A stretch of 64,000 nucleotides of DNA, from IMG/VR virus record IMGVR_UViG_3300042519_001902, positions 1 through 64,000 of that record. One strand, given 5' to 3'. Source of the stretch: a virus. A program made the translations under genes and the position numbers. Numbering within the stretch: position 1 is the stretch's first letter; each line of letters starts with the position of its first letter. The notes under the pieces were generated by a model that saw only the letters and a list, made by a program, of their open reading frames with translations, searched no databases and was not told the origin of the DNA. Shown here in pieces: positions 39,285 to 48,776 of the stretch.

Positions 39285-40855
39285 TGGACGAAGACATCGA
39301 CGACCTGCCGGCGCTTGACCCGATCTCGGACGCCGAGCTCGCCGAGATCTGCATCAACGTCGGTGGGCCGGTGCCCGCGCATGCCGTGATCGAACCCAAG
39401 AAGTGGCTTCCGGGTCTGTCTGCCCGCCAATTTGAGGTCTTTTTCGACCGGAGTCCCAACCTTCTCCTTCAGTCGAGTCGGTTCACCGGCAAGACGTGGG
39501 CGACTGGGTACACGGCGGTGAAGCACGCCTTCGATTTTCACAATGCCCTTGTCCTGATCGTCGCCAAAACGAAGCGCCAACTTCTGACCGGCGGTCTGAT
39601 GAGCAAGTTGGGCAGTGAGATCCTCGCCGATTTCAAAAGCAACATCACCGACTTTCAGTGGGAGGGGCCAAAGCTGACGGTCGAGAAGGACGTGATCTTC
39701 CGCGTGAAGAATCGGTTCGGTTCGTGGTCGATCATCCAGATGATGTCCATCGGCAACGACAACGACCTCACCCGCAAAATCAAGGGGTTGGAAGCTAGCC
39801 TGGTCATCGTCGATGAAATCACGCTGTACGACACCCCCGAGATTTACCGCCACCTCTCTGCTGTGCTCGGTCGTCGCAACCACATCCCGTCAACGGAACA
39901 GCGATTCATCGGTACCTGTAACCCGGACGGCCCTTCGCATTGGGTCGCCAAGACATGGAGTATCATGGACGAGGCCAGCCGAGACCCCTCTTGCCGAGTC
40001 ATCCGCTTTCTACCCGAGGACAACCCCGATCCGAAGGTCGCCGCCTACTACGAGCGCCTCCGGCAGTCTCTCCGCACCCACCGCACCCAGTACCAACGCG
40101 ACATCGAGGGGCTCTGGGTCGACCTTCCCCAGGGTGAAGCCATTTTTAAGGAGCATTTCGTCCGAGACTTCCATGTGCGGGGCGATCTCCGCACGGGTGA
40201 ACTGCTTCAGCCCCAGCCAGGACACACGATCTCAATCGGCTGGGATCCGGGCGACGTAAACCACGGTATTGTCTTCATGCAGGAGGTGCCGACCACGGAC
40301 CGGATCGTCTGGCTCATCTTCGACGAGGTAGTCTTCGTCGATAAGAAGGTGAATTTGGAGCAGCTTACCCGAGAAGTCCTGTCTCGGATGCAGCACTGGG
40401 CGGAGTACCTCGATGAGGAGCCGGTCTACCACCATATCTCCGACCGATCTGCCTTTGACCGCTACCGCGCCCAGTCGGGCAGCTACGATTTCATGGAGAT
40501 CGAGCGCCACGCCCGGGATAACCTGTCGAAGTACTCCAAAATTAAGCGGCCTGTGAAGGTATTGGAGTGCCCGAAGCCCGCCGGCAGCGTGGAGTCCCGC
40601 ACCCGGATCGTCATGGACCTGCTGGGCAGCGAATCGCTCTTTATCTCGGCCAAGTGCGTGAAGGTCATCGAGTCGCTGGAGCGCATTACGTCCAAGAAAG
40701 ACAACCCGTTCGCTCCCGATACGCATTCTCCGTACAAACACGCCTTCGATGCCCTGACTTACCCGCTGTTTTACTACCGCGTGGGAGGTTCCGGTGCCGT
40801 CACTCACGCTTCCGATGAGAGCCTCAAGCCGCAGCTACTGCGCGTAGGCTCTTGA
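39284..40855 (+). CDS. terL: Terminase large subunit
   Basis: 523 residues. ATPase: Walker A QSSRFTGKTWA (64-71), Walker B LVIVDEI (Asp177, Glu178), coupling motif GTCNP (210-214). Nuclease: GWDPGDVNHGI (Asp321), a second acidic cluster near IFDEVVF, and a late HAFDALTY (Asp). All expected residues are present. Packages DNA into the prohead through the portal. Overlaps the small subunit by one base. Confidence 0.92.
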   Translation: MDEDIDDLPALDPISDAELAEICINVGGPVPAHAVIEPKKWLPGLSARQFEVFFDRSPNLLLQSSRFTGKTWATGYTAVKHAFDFHNALVLIVAKTKRQLLTGGLMSKLGSEILADFKSNITDFQWEGPKLTVEKDVIFRVKNRFGSWSIIQMMSIGNDNDLTRKIKGLEASLVIVDEITLYDTPEIYRHLSAVLGRRNHIPSTEQRFIGTCNPDGPSHWVAKTWSIMDEASRDPSCRVIRFLPEDNPDPKVAAYYERLRQSLRTHRTQYQRDIEGLWVDLPQGEAIFKEHFVRDFHVRGDLRTGELLQPQPGHTISIGWDPGDVNHGIVFMQEVPTTDRIVWLIFDEVVFVDKKVNLEQLTREVLSRMQHWAEYLDEEPVYHHISDRSAFDRYRAQSGSYDFMEIERHARDNLSKYSKIKRPVKVLECPKPAGSVESRTRIVMDLLGSESLFISAKCVKVIESLERITSKKDNPFAPDTHSPYKHAFDALTYPLFYYRVGGSGAVTHASDESLKPQLLRVGS

Positions 40856-40889
40856 CGCCTACGTTAATAACAGATAACAACGCCACACC

Positions 40890-41270
40890 ATGAAACTACC
40901 ACGTTCCTCCGTCGCAGCACTCTTTGCTGCCCATAAAGCGGTCCAAGGTGACCTCGAACCGAAGACCCGTTACACGATTGCCAAGAATTTGATTCACCTG
41001 GCCCGCGCTCATAAGGAAGTTGAGAAGTTCCGCGTCGATCTGGTGAAGAAACTCGCTCCGACCACGCTGGAGGTGAAGCCGGACTCACCGGAGTGGGAGC
41101 TGTTCACGGGTGAGTTCTACGCCTTCTTGGAAGCCGAGACCGAAATCTCACTTCAGAGCTTTCCCTTCGATGGTTTGAACGTCGAAAAGAACAACACCCC
41201 AGTCACGGCAGTCGCCGCGCTTGAGCCTCTTCTCCTGCTCGATCAGCCGGCTGAAATTGTTACTGGTTGA
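40890..41270 (+). CDS. Small conserved phage protein, DUF1617-like
   Basis: 126 residues, helical. ALFAAHKAVQGDLEPK, YTIAKNLIHLARAHKEVEKF, then LNVEKNNTPVTAVAALEPLL. The same plan appears in 56105-56503 (WAVAKNLSILKPHIEAFEAA, LNLDKNAIQPGVLADITHLI), so they are paralogues. Both follow nearly the same AACAACGC leader. Role in the virion or assembly unknown. Confidence 0.6.
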   Translation: MKLPRSSVAALFAAHKAVQGDLEPKTRYTIAKNLIHLARAHKEVEKFRVDLVKKLAPTTLEVKPDSPEWELFTGEFYAFLEAETEISLQSFPFDGLNVEKNNTPVTAVAALEPLLLLDQPAEIVTG

Positions 41271-41283
41271 CATTCCATAACAC
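41259..41283 (+). promoter_or_regulatory. Bipartite element upstream of 41304
   Basis: GTTACTGGTTG-N7-ATAACAC, ending 20 nt before the ATG at 41304; its first half overlaps the end of the preceding gene. A weak match (six of 11). Confidence 0.35.
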
Positions 41284-41303
41284 CTCAGCAACTACCGATC
41301 ATC

Positions 41304-41615
41304 ATGGATTCTAAATCTGACTGCCTCGTTCTGAATTACAAAGACAACCCTGACCTCAAAGCGGCGCTCGGCGACACGGAGCCAGGCGATACCGTGACCC
41401 TTCAACTGACCTGCACGGTTCGGTCCAACGACGACGAAGCCTTCGACGGAATGATCGACGAGATCGAAGTCGACGGGGCCGAGGATGCCGATGGTGCCGA
41501 CGACGAGGACAGTGGGTACGGCGACAAAAAGAAGAGCGACAAAGATTCGTCCGACATGGACTCGGCTGAGCCCGCTCTCATCATCGTCACGGCGCGCAAC
41601 AAGATGAAGAAGTGA
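41304..41615 (+). CDS. Acidic hypothetical protein
   Basis: 103 residues. A folded-looking N-terminal part (LVLNYKDNPDLKAALGDTEP, VTLQLTCTVRS) is followed by a very acidic linker (DEIEVDGAEDADGADDEDSG) and LIIVTARNKMKK. The beta-type ends suggest a small barrel with an acidic loop. Capsid-associated role possible from position only. Confidence 0.6.
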   Translation: MDSKSDCLVLNYKDNPDLKAALGDTEPGDTVTLQLTCTVRSNDDEAFDGMIDEIEVDGAEDADGADDEDSGYGDKKKSDKDSSDMDSAEPALIIVTARNKMKK

Positions 41616-41917
41616 GCGATGATCCGCGATCTTCTGCAAAATATCGCATGCTGGTGCTCCACTATGAGCGCCAAGCTGAAGCCCTTCATTGGAATGCTGC
41701 CCGCTACCGACGACTCGCGTCGGCCTTGCAGCTCACCGCCTACGAGCTCGGCGCGTTCGTGCGTCTGCGCATCTACGAAACGGAAAAGTACCTCACGAAA
41801 AACGCGTTCCCGCCGACCATAGAGCTGCACCTGACGCTCATCGAGCACTCCATTTTTCCAACCAGCAAGCCGCCGATCTTTCCTGACCTCCCATGCTCAT
41901 CGACTTCGACGTCCTGA
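41612..41917 (+). CDS. Small HTH-like phage protein
   Basis: 101 residues, GTG start overlapping the previous stop (GTGA). RYRRLASALQLTAYELGAFV, RLRIYETEKYLTKNAFPPTI, LHLTLIEHS reads as a helix-turn-helix similar to small proteins with LxLTxxELGALV...FPGxVALHLTLIE. It overlaps the portal start by 25 bases. A regulatory or assembly role is possible. Confidence 0.6.
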   Translation: MSDDPRSSAKYRMLVLHYERQAEALHWNAARYRRLASALQLTAYELGAFVRLRIYETEKYLTKNAFPPTIELHLTLIEHSIFPTSKPPIFPDLPCSSTSTS

Positions 41918-44214
41918 AAAAGTTTGGCACGACCAACCAGGCTATCCGCGAGCTCTTCACGGCTGAGGCGGGCGATTCAAAGCATGCGTTGCGCAAGAAG
42001 TGGGAAGACCGCATCCAGGGCCGCATCCAAGAGGGGGCGATCTGGGGTCTGAAGAACCACCAGTTCTTCCAAGCCGCCGATCTGGCGTGGGACAGCAACC
42101 TTATCACCAAGGAGCTCGTCCCGCTCAGCCTCTACGCCCAGGGCAAGATCACTTTCAAAAACCTTGAGGAGAGCCTCAAAGACATCTCGCCGGAGATGAG
42201 CGCCAAGTTCGTGAAGAAGGACTCAGCGGGGAAGGGGGTCGGCATCGATCTCCCGGCGTTCCACAAGGTCGTCGTTAACTTGGTCCGCTCGCTGATCACG
42301 AAGCGCACGGCGTCGCTCGTCATCCGCTACGAGAAGCAGTTCCCTCTTTTTAAGTACGAGCCCCTCGGCACCAGCTACGTCGCCCGCCTTCGCGGCGATG
42401 TGCTCTCGCAGCGCGTCGAGATGATGACAAACCAGTACGGTTACCGTCACGACCTTGAGCAGGCCGTGCGCGACATGTTGCTCTACAGTTTCTCGCTGGA
42501 GTTCCCGCGCAGTGCCTGGGACCGCGAGCGCGCCGTTCGCAAAAAAGTCCGCGCCGAGGGTTTCGATTCCTCCACGGAATCCGATTTTGAAGTCGAGACG
42601 TACATCGCACGCGAAGGGCTGACGTTTAAGCGCCCGCACCCCACGCGCATTTTCTACGACATGGCATTCCCGCTGTCGTCCATCAACACGGACACGGGCG
42701 TCACCTTCCTCGGTCACTGGAATGTCATCCCGTACCGCGACGTCACGCACAACAAACTCTACTTCAACAATTCCAAAGTCGGTTTCGATACCTCGTTCGC
42801 TTCGCGACTGGTGGGCTACCGGAACTACTGGGCACTGTACTTCTCTAACTCGGCGATCAACTTCCCGAACGGCACCTCGCCCGACGTGGTGGGGCTGAAC
42901 GAACGCGAGAAGGTCACCGGCTACTATTCGACGGAGGACGACGACCGCACGATCATGTTGACCGAGTACTTCGAGCGCGTGATCCCCCGCGATGTCGGCC
43001 TCGGCGATTACCCGTTCCCCGTCTGGGTACGCCTAGCGGTCGCCGCCGACCGCACCGTGGTCTTCGGCGAGATTATGCCGTGTGCGCCCGCGACCTACTG
43101 GGCCTACAACTGCTCCGATTCTAAGGTGCTCAACAACGCCTACGCTCACGACGTGATGCCGTGGCAGGACCAGATGAGCAATATGTTCACCAACCTCCTG
43201 TTCGCGCAGAAGGCAGGCCTGATCAAGGTCATGTCGATGGATCTGGATCTCATCAACGATCCCGAGTTGGTGAAACAGATCCGCGAAATTGCCAGCGGCG
43301 AGTCGATCTACACCAAGCCCCTGCTCATTGAGTACAAGGGCGTGCAAGCCGCCGAGATGGGGCTCGATCCCCGCCGGGTTATCTCGATCAACGAGACCAC
43401 CGCCCTCGCCGACCCGACGCTCTACTTCCGCTCGATCCTCCAGGTGCTGTCTCTCGCTGAGCGCATGCTCGGCACCAGCGCCAATGAGTCGGCCCAGTCG
43501 GAGCCCCGCGAAATTTCCGCCACCGAATCCAGCACCATCGCTCAGTCGGTTAACACCGGCATCGGCTTCATGTCTGCCGGCATCGATGAGGCGATTTCCG
43601 CCAAGAAGCGCCAGGTCTACGAAGCTCTCATCGCCTGCGGCCACAGCCGCATCGTCGTCCCGGTCGCCAACCGCTACACCAATTCCACGATCAAGGCCGC
43701 TGGGTTTGAGCCCATGACCGAGGAGCAGGAAGGCGAGGGGATGAGTGAGAACTATTCAGCCACGGTGCCCCGTCGGGTTACTGTGATGGGCGAGAAGCAG
43801 GCGCTGATGTTCGACTACAATTTCTCCGCCCGCGACGGCAGCGAACGCCCGACCGATCCAAAAGCCGCTGAGGTTTTGGTCCGACTGCTCCAGCCGTTGG
43901 TGCAGATGCCTGGCTTGGTTCAGGCCATGGGCAAGACGGGCATGTACGACTTCATGAACTCCATCATCCGTCTGTCGGGTGCGGGAGTTGACGTAAAATT
44001 TGAAACTCAGGACGGGGAAGGGGACGATATGCCTTCCGGCGATGCCGTGACCGACAACAAAGCCGAGCTTGAGCAGACCATCTCGAAGCTCATCGGAGCC
44101 ATCGAGCAGGACCGCGCCGAGATCGCTGCCATCAAGCAGGCCATGGGCATGCAAGAGGCCGCGCCCCAACCGTCGGCTCCTCCGCAGGAAGCGCCGCCGC
44201 CGCCGCCGCCCTGA
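41893..44214 (+). CDS. Portal protein
   Basis: 773 residues, the length of large podovirus portals. Identified by position after the terminase and before scaffold and capsid, and by an overall mixed alpha/beta plan with a helical stem (ETTALADPTLYFRSILQVLS, ESSTIAQSVNTGIGFMSAGI). The C-terminal part is coiled-coil-like (ELEQTISKLIGAIEQDRAEI) and ends in a Pro-rich tail (APPQEAPPPPPP). Forms the dodecameric DNA gate. Confidence 0.8.
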   Translation: MLIDFDVLKKFGTTNQAIRELFTAEAGDSKHALRKKWEDRIQGRIQEGAIWGLKNHQFFQAADLAWDSNLITKELVPLSLYAQGKITFKNLEESLKDISPEMSAKFVKKDSAGKGVGIDLPAFHKVVVNLVRSLITKRTASLVIRYEKQFPLFKYEPLGTSYVARLRGDVLSQRVEMMTNQYGYRHDLEQAVRDMLLYSFSLEFPRSAWDRERAVRKKVRAEGFDSSTESDFEVETYIAREGLTFKRPHPTRIFYDMAFPLSSINTDTGVTFLGHWNVIPYRDVTHNKLYFNNSKVGFDTSFASRLVGYRNYWALYFSNSAINFPNGTSPDVVGLNEREKVTGYYSTEDDDRTIMLTEYFERVIPRDVGLGDYPFPVWVRLAVAADRTVVFGEIMPCAPATYWAYNCSDSKVLNNAYAHDVMPWQDQMSNMFTNLLFAQKAGLIKVMSMDLDLINDPELVKQIREIASGESIYTKPLLIEYKGVQAAEMGLDPRRVISINETTALADPTLYFRSILQVLSLAERMLGTSANESAQSEPREISATESSTIAQSVNTGIGFMSAGIDEAISAKKRQVYEALIACGHSRIVVPVANRYTNSTIKAAGFEPMTEEQEGEGMSENYSATVPRRVTVMGEKQALMFDYNFSARDGSERPTDPKAAEVLVRLLQPLVQMPGLVQAMGKTGMYDFMNSIIRLSGAGVDVKFETQDGEGDDMPSGDAVTDNKAELEQTISKLIGAIEQDRAEIAAIKQAMGMQEAAPQPSAPPQEAPPPPPP

Positions 44215-44223
44215 TAGCACTCT

Positions 44224-45588
44224 ATGTCTGAAACCACTACCACACCCGCTGCGGAAATCACACCTCCAGCAGCCGAACCACAAGTCCCAGCAACACCTCC
44301 GCCGCCTCCGCCACCAGCGGAAGACAACAATCTGCTGAACACCATCCTCGGTCTCATCAAGCCCGAGGACAAAAAGGTGACGGTCGATCCGGTTGTTAAA
44401 AAGGAAGAGGCTCCCGCCGTCGCCAAGCCAGCCGCTCCCGAAACTCCCCCGAAGAAAATCGGAGTGAAGAAAAAGGAAGCCGCTCCCACTCCTGCTCCCG
44501 TCTCCGACGACAAGCTCGACGAAGCGGTGCGACGTGCGATGGTGAGCCACCAGGCCCAGACGCCGCCGCCCGCTGCCAAGGCACCTGATCCTGAGCCTGC
44601 CCTGCCGGACGACATCACCGCCGACGAGCGAGATGAACTCGATCTCTACAAGTTCGCCGAGTCGAAAGACCCCGCGAAAAAAGGGCTCCACGCCAAAGCC
44701 CTGAAGTTTGTCGCTGATAATAAAAAGTTCCTGGAGAAACGACTGGAGGAGGAGGGCGACGACTACGATCCCGCCAAAGATCCTCAGTACAAAAAGTTTC
44801 TCGATGCCAACGAACCGAAGCTATCTCAGACCGAGAAGCGTCGGTTCATGATCCAGCGGGAGACCGCCGGACTCAAAGAGGAAGCGTACGAGAGAGCCCG
44901 CAGCGAACTCATGCCCGAGATCGAAGCGACGAAAAAGAAGCTCCTCGAGATCGAGGAGAACCCGAAGATCCACTCGCGGCTCAGTTCGTACAGCGATGAA
45001 CTCGCGTCGGTCATGCCCGAAGAGGTCGTCACCTACTGGAAACAGAACAACAAGGACTTCGCCAAGATGAAGGCGCAGTTCCCGATTGAACACGACGCGG
45101 TCGTCGCCTCGGTCAGCGGGGCGATCAAAGTTGCCCAGGAATTTCTGAAGATGAGATCGGGTCTCACTGACTTCAAGCAGAGCAGCCCCGAGCACGACTA
45201 CATGCTCAAGTTCGTCGACAGCCAGGCCAAGGTCTTCGACTCTCGTGGCGGCGACGCTCGCGTGCGCGACGGCAAACAGTTCGCCCACCCCTACCAGATG
45301 AAGCCCGGGATGGAGCGGACCCACTGGACCTTCGACAACGAGGACATCCTCGGGATGCTGAAATACCAAGCGGCCCGAGAGGCAAATGCTCGCATCAAAG
45401 CGGAATATGGCCGCATCGATCAGGCGAACGATGCCCGTAAACGGCGCTCGTCGACACAGAAAGGTGCAGAACCTGCTGAATCTATCTCTCCCTCGATCAG
45501 CTCGGCGTCTTCACCCGGTGCCTCTCAGGCTTCCGGCGGTGGCGAAAACGGCTTGCTGGCCTCGATCCTCGGCTTCGGCACCAAATAG
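44224..45588 (+). CDS. Probable scaffolding protein
   Basis: 454 residues: a Pro/Ala/Lys-rich disordered N-terminal third, then charged long helices (ARSELMPEIEATKKKLLEIE, QFPIEHDAVVASVSGAIKVA) and a Ser-rich tail ending GLLASILGFGTK. Repeated similar ends (NTILGLIKPED near residue 40) may be binding motifs. The composition and its place between portal and capsid are typical of scaffolds. Confidence 0.7.
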   Translation: MSETTTTPAAEITPPAAEPQVPATPPPPPPPAEDNNLLNTILGLIKPEDKKVTVDPVVKKEEAPAVAKPAAPETPPKKIGVKKKEAAPTPAPVSDDKLDEAVRRAMVSHQAQTPPPAAKAPDPEPALPDDITADERDELDLYKFAESKDPAKKGLHAKALKFVADNKKFLEKRLEEEGDDYDPAKDPQYKKFLDANEPKLSQTEKRRFMIQRETAGLKEEAYERARSELMPEIEATKKKLLEIEENPKIHSRLSSYSDELASVMPEEVVTYWKQNNKDFAKMKAQFPIEHDAVVASVSGAIKVAQEFLKMRSGLTDFKQSSPEHDYMLKFVDSQAKVFDSRGGDARVRDGKQFAHPYQMKPGMERTHWTFDNEDILGMLKYQAAREANARIKAEYGRIDQANDARKRRSSTQKGAEPAESISPSISSASSPGASQASGGGENGLLASILGFGTK

Positions 45589-45618
45589 TACCAAAGAGAA
45601 ATCTTCCTAGAAAACACT

Positions 45619-45655
45619 AAGCCCTGCCCAGTAATTATTTGGGTAGGGCTTTTTC
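45619..45655 (+). terminator. Rho-independent terminator before the capsid gene
   Basis: 12-bp stem AAGCCCTGCCCA / TGGGTAGGGCTT (one G-T pair), a 9-nt loop and a T tract. Would separate capsid transcription from the portal-scaffold unit. Confidence 0.8.
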
Positions 45656-45659
45656 GTGT

Positions 45660-45695
45660 TAGTATGCGTTGTTAAAAACTAACAACAACATACTA
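45660..45695 (+). promoter_or_regulatory. Capsid leader hairpin built on GTTGTTA/TAACAAC
   Basis: Two stacked 7-bp stems, TAGTATG/CATACTA (45660-45666 with 45689-45695) and GTTGTTA/TAACAAC (45668-45674 with 45680-45686). The outer stem ends on the A of the capsid ATG. Could be operator DNA or a translational switch. Confidence 0.6.
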
Positions 45696-47392
45696 TGGCA
45701 CTCACCGACAAAGTTCGTATCGTCAGCATTCCTGACTCCTGCGGCGGCACCCTCACGGCTGCTTCCATCACCGGCCTCACTCCCGCCGTCCTCGCGGGCT
45801 ACTCCAAGATCGAGCACGACAAAGCCCGCGTCATCGCGGAAGCCGTCGAAGCCCGCACGATTGGCGTGGTTCCCAAGACCCTGAACGACCTCCTCTTCTC
45901 GCGTATCACCGAGATCGACAAGGCCGCGCTCAACAAACGCAGCATTTCCGGTCAATCGCTGATCCTCCCGTTCAGCTACCGTAACCGCCGCACCAACCTC
46001 GGCCACGAGTACTTCAACATCTCCGCTGGTGTCGCCACCACGGGTGCGGGTACCGGGACCATCCCAGCTTCGGCTTGGGACGTGACCGTCAACGTCGGTG
46101 CTTCGCCCCGCGCTTCGGCCCTCACGGACCTCCACCGCTACTTCCTCCCCGGCGAGTACGTCTACGTCGAGAACGTGAAGAGCTCCGGTGTTGCTGGAGT
46201 CGACCGCGACAAGCGCGTCACGGCTTTCAAGATCATTGCCGCTTCCACCGTCGGTGGCGTGTGCAAGGTCACCCTCGCCGCCAACCGTACCGCCGCCTGG
46301 TGGGCTGCCTCTACCTCGCCCGAAAAAGCGATCTACCAACCGACCTTCGGCGTAGTGCATATCGGCACCAACAGCATCGGCGACCACGAGTCCTGGTGCT
46401 ACAATCAACCGAGCGACTTCAGCCGCTCGATGATCATCGACTGGCACCAGACCAGCCGGTACACGCAGTGCTACAACGACGAATACGAGCGTATTCTCGG
46501 TGAACTGCTCTCCGGCAACGTCAACGAAGTCGAGAAGAACTACAACTGGCTCTCGATGAAAGAGCAGAACGCCCGTCAACGTAAAGTGTACGAGGACAAG
46601 TGGGCGAAGGATCTCTTCTTCGGCGATGTGATCGACGAGAAGCAGCAGAACCCCGAGCTCTACGCCCAACTTCCGCCCGTCGTCGACCCAGAAGACGGCA
46701 CGGTCTACGGCTACAAAGCCCGCGCCCTCGGTCTTCGCACGCTCCTCGCCAACGAGTCCCGCGTCGTCGACAACCACGGCGGTCCTCTCGACCTCGACAT
46801 GCTCTTCTCGCTTTCGTACGAGGTCATGCGTAACCGCAAGGCCACGGGCGACAGCGTCGACGTGATCGACTGGATGACGGACAAAGACACCGCCCAGCTC
46901 CTCAACATCGCCTTCATGGACTTCTTGAAAAAGAACTATGGAGTGTCGACGACCCAGTACGTGGAACAGGGTAAGGTTCTCGACGGCATCAAAGTCGCCT
47001 ATCGCTACAATCGCTACACCTTCCCCGGTGTCGGTTTCGATATCGCGGTCTTCGTCGAAGAGTTCTTCTCCGACCGCGTCCTTGCGTTCGCCAACGGTGC
47101 CAACAGCAGCGTGGACTTCCGCGCTTCTGGCCGCTCCATCTGGCTGATCGACTGGTCTGACTTCAACATCGGCGTCGTCGCCACGGCCTCGGCCAAGCGC
47201 GAGTACAAGGGCAAAGTCACCGCTGAAGCGAACTCGCTGTTTAGCTGCGTGATCGCTCTCAACACCAAGCACTACGATCTGCGTTCTACGACCTGGAGCA
47301 CCCAGCTCGGCGATGCGGCCCGTCACTTGGTCATCGAAAACTTCAGCCTGGCTCGTCCGACGATCACGCTGAACCCGGCGGCTCCGGTCTAA
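45695..47392 (+). CDS. Major capsid protein
   Basis: 565 residues, abundant Thr/Val/Phe strands and few charged runs, as in capsid proteins. Position after scaffold, its own terminator-bounded unit (45619-47707) and a leader hairpin all support the call. No signature motif is short enough to confirm it. An HK97-type fold is expected in tailed phages but is inferred. Confidence 0.8.
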   Translation: MALTDKVRIVSIPDSCGGTLTAASITGLTPAVLAGYSKIEHDKARVIAEAVEARTIGVVPKTLNDLLFSRITEIDKAALNKRSISGQSLILPFSYRNRRTNLGHEYFNISAGVATTGAGTGTIPASAWDVTVNVGASPRASALTDLHRYFLPGEYVYVENVKSSGVAGVDRDKRVTAFKIIAASTVGGVCKVTLAANRTAAWWAASTSPEKAIYQPTFGVVHIGTNSIGDHESWCYNQPSDFSRSMIIDWHQTSRYTQCYNDEYERILGELLSGNVNEVEKNYNWLSMKEQNARQRKVYEDKWAKDLFFGDVIDEKQQNPELYAQLPPVVDPEDGTVYGYKARALGLRTLLANESRVVDNHGGPLDLDMLFSLSYEVMRNRKATGDSVDVIDWMTDKDTAQLLNIAFMDFLKKNYGVSTTQYVEQGKVLDGIKVAYRYNRYTFPGVGFDIAVFVEEFFSDRVLAFANGANSSVDFRASGRSIWLIDWSDFNIGVVATASAKREYKGKVTAEANSLFSCVIALNTKHYDLRSTTWSTQLGDAARHLVIENFSLARPTITLNPAAPV

Positions 47393-47396
47393 CCAG

Positions 47397-47642
47397 TTGA
47401 TTACCTACCGAGGCGAGACCTTCTCCGGTTATAACATTCCCAAGCTAACACCGGGCGGATCTAAAAAATCCGCCGTGTTGGCGAAGGAAGCCGGAGAGGT
47501 CCGCCTTGTTCGTTTTGGCGATCCGTTGATGACGATCAAAAAGCACATCCCGGCTCGTCGTAAAAGTTTCCGTGCCCGCCATCACTGCGAATCTCCAGGC
47601 TCTAAACTTAGTGCCCGGTATTGGTCGTGCAAAGCGTGGTAA
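47397..47642 (+). CDS. Conserved small basic phage protein
   Basis: 81 residues, TTG start four bases after the capsid stop. YRGETFSGYNIPKLTPGGSK, then KEAGEVRLVRFGDPLMTIKK, RRKSFRARHHCESPGSK and ARYWSCKAW. The pattern (YRGxxxxGYNxPxxTP...KxxxVRFGDPxMxIK...RRKSFRARHxC...ARYWSCxxW) occurs in many marine phages. Two Cys and a His suggest metal binding. Role unknown; often near the capsid gene. Confidence 0.75.
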   Translation: MITYRGETFSGYNIPKLTPGGSKKSAVLAKEAGEVRLVRFGDPLMTIKKHIPARRKSFRARHHCESPGSKLSARYWSCKAW

Positions 47643-47665
47643 GGAGAACGTGTGGTTTATGTGGG

Positions 47666-47707
47666 ATTGGCCTCGCTGCTTTAACGGCGGCGGGGCCAAT
47701 TTTCTTT
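47666..47707 (+). terminator. Rho-independent terminator after capsid unit
   Basis: ATTGGCC-TCGCTGC paired with GGCGGCG-GGGCCAAT around a 6-nt loop, then TTTTCTTT. Closes the capsid transcription unit. Confidence 0.8.
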
Positions 47708-47718
47708 GACACGTTTTA

Positions 47719-47743
47719 AATAACCAATCACACCCAGTAACAA
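47719..47743 (+). promoter_or_regulatory. Bipartite element directly before 47744
   Basis: AATAACCAATC-N7-GTAACAA, with the ATG following immediately. Together with the terminator just upstream, this suggests a new transcription start. Confidence 0.5.
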
Positions 47744-48124
47744 ATGACGAAGTTCTATTTCACTGAGAACACCGCCGTGGCGTTGCTGCACGCGGGGAAG
47801 AAATTTGAATTTGAACCGTTCGCATTTTACAACGCCACGAACAGTTGGTGGGGCATTCTGAAGACGGACGTGGCGGCGGATATCGCGGCGCTAGACGAGC
47901 TCGCGGCCAAGGGCCGGATCGCTGCAATCACCGAGGAGGACTACCTCCGGTACCAGCAAAAAAAAAAGAACGTGAGCGACTTGATTACCTCGATTCAGTT
48001 GAAGTCGCCGCTCGATCCCGAGCAGCCCAGCCCCGTGGCTGCCGAACCTGCGGTAGTCCCCGCACCTAAGAAGGCTACCTCTTCTGTGGAAGAAGTACTC
48101 ACCCCTCGGCGCACCCGCAAATGA
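47744..48124 (+). CDS. Hypothetical head protein
   Basis: 126 residues: beta-rich start (MTKFYFTENTAVALLHAGKK, FEPFAFYNATNSWWGILKTD), a helix (ALDELAAKGRIAAITEEDYL), then a Pro-rich tail. Overlaps the next gene by ATGA. Position between capsid and connector suggests a head accessory protein. Confidence 0.6.
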   Translation: MTKFYFTENTAVALLHAGKKFEFEPFAFYNATNSWWGILKTDVAADIAALDELAAKGRIAAITEEDYLRYQQKKKNVSDLITSIQLKSPLDPEQPSPVAAEPAVVPAPKKATSSVEEVLTPRRTRK

Positions 48125-48768
48125 CCTGGCTTGAATTTAATACCACCGTCCGAGTCCACCTGGTCTCGCACAACCGTCGGCAGGGTATCCAGCCCCTCAT
48201 CGATATGTTGATTAAGGCTGCGGTCTGGGACTTGCAGGCATCGATCCCGTTCTACGCGTCGATGACCCGGCGTTCCATTGCCGGAACGAGCCTAAAAAAC
48301 AACGGATTCTACGCTTCGGGTACCCTCCCTGCCGGATCCAAAATCAGCGACGTCTACGTGCAGGACGTGACCGACGGCACCCTCCGGGCGCGCTTCAACA
48401 TCATCACGGACAAAGCCGAATTTGAGCGCATGCAGACCGGAGAGGCGGGCGCACTCACCCACTTTTTTTACTACGTCCCGACCACGGGGGTCTTCTTCAT
48501 TTCGCCCAACCCCGTGCTGAACGGCTCGATCCTGAAGATCGAGTACGCCAACAAGAAACTCGACTACGAGAACGACGACGACGTCCTGTTCGACGAAAAG
48601 GCCGCAGAAGCGGTCTCGAGTTACGTCAATGCGCGGCTCTCGGCTCAGGTCGACCGCGACCCCGGCGTGGCCGGGATGCACCAGAACCTGTACGTGGCGA
48701 ACAAGCGGAGGCTCTACAGCGAGCTGAATGACGCGCTCCTCGTGCCAAAACAGGACAAACTTACTTGA
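48121..48768 (+). CDS. Head-tail connector / adaptor-like protein
   Basis: 215 residues. Helical N-terminus (TWLEFNTTVRVHLVSHNRRQ, IDMLIKAAVWDLQASIPFYA), beta middle and a helical C-terminus with YVNARLSAQVDRDPGVAGMH. The plan matches tail-tubular-A-like adaptors of podoviruses (helical bundle that docks under the portal). Identification rests on plan and position. Confidence 0.6.
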   Translation: MTWLEFNTTVRVHLVSHNRRQGIQPLIDMLIKAAVWDLQASIPFYASMTRRSIAGTSLKNNGFYASGTLPAGSKISDVYVQDVTDGTLRARFNIITDKAEFERMQTGEAGALTHFFYYVPTTGVFFISPNPVLNGSILKIEYANKKLDYENDDDVLFDEKAAEAVSSYVNARLSAQVDRDPGVAGMHQNLYVANKRRLYSELNDALLVPKQDKLT

Positions 48769-48776
48769 CCGCAGGT

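Noticed and set aside
45659-47326. 555-codon minus-strand ORF opposite the capsid gene
   Set aside because: Antisense shadow produced by the biased codon use of the capsid gene; no upstream signal.
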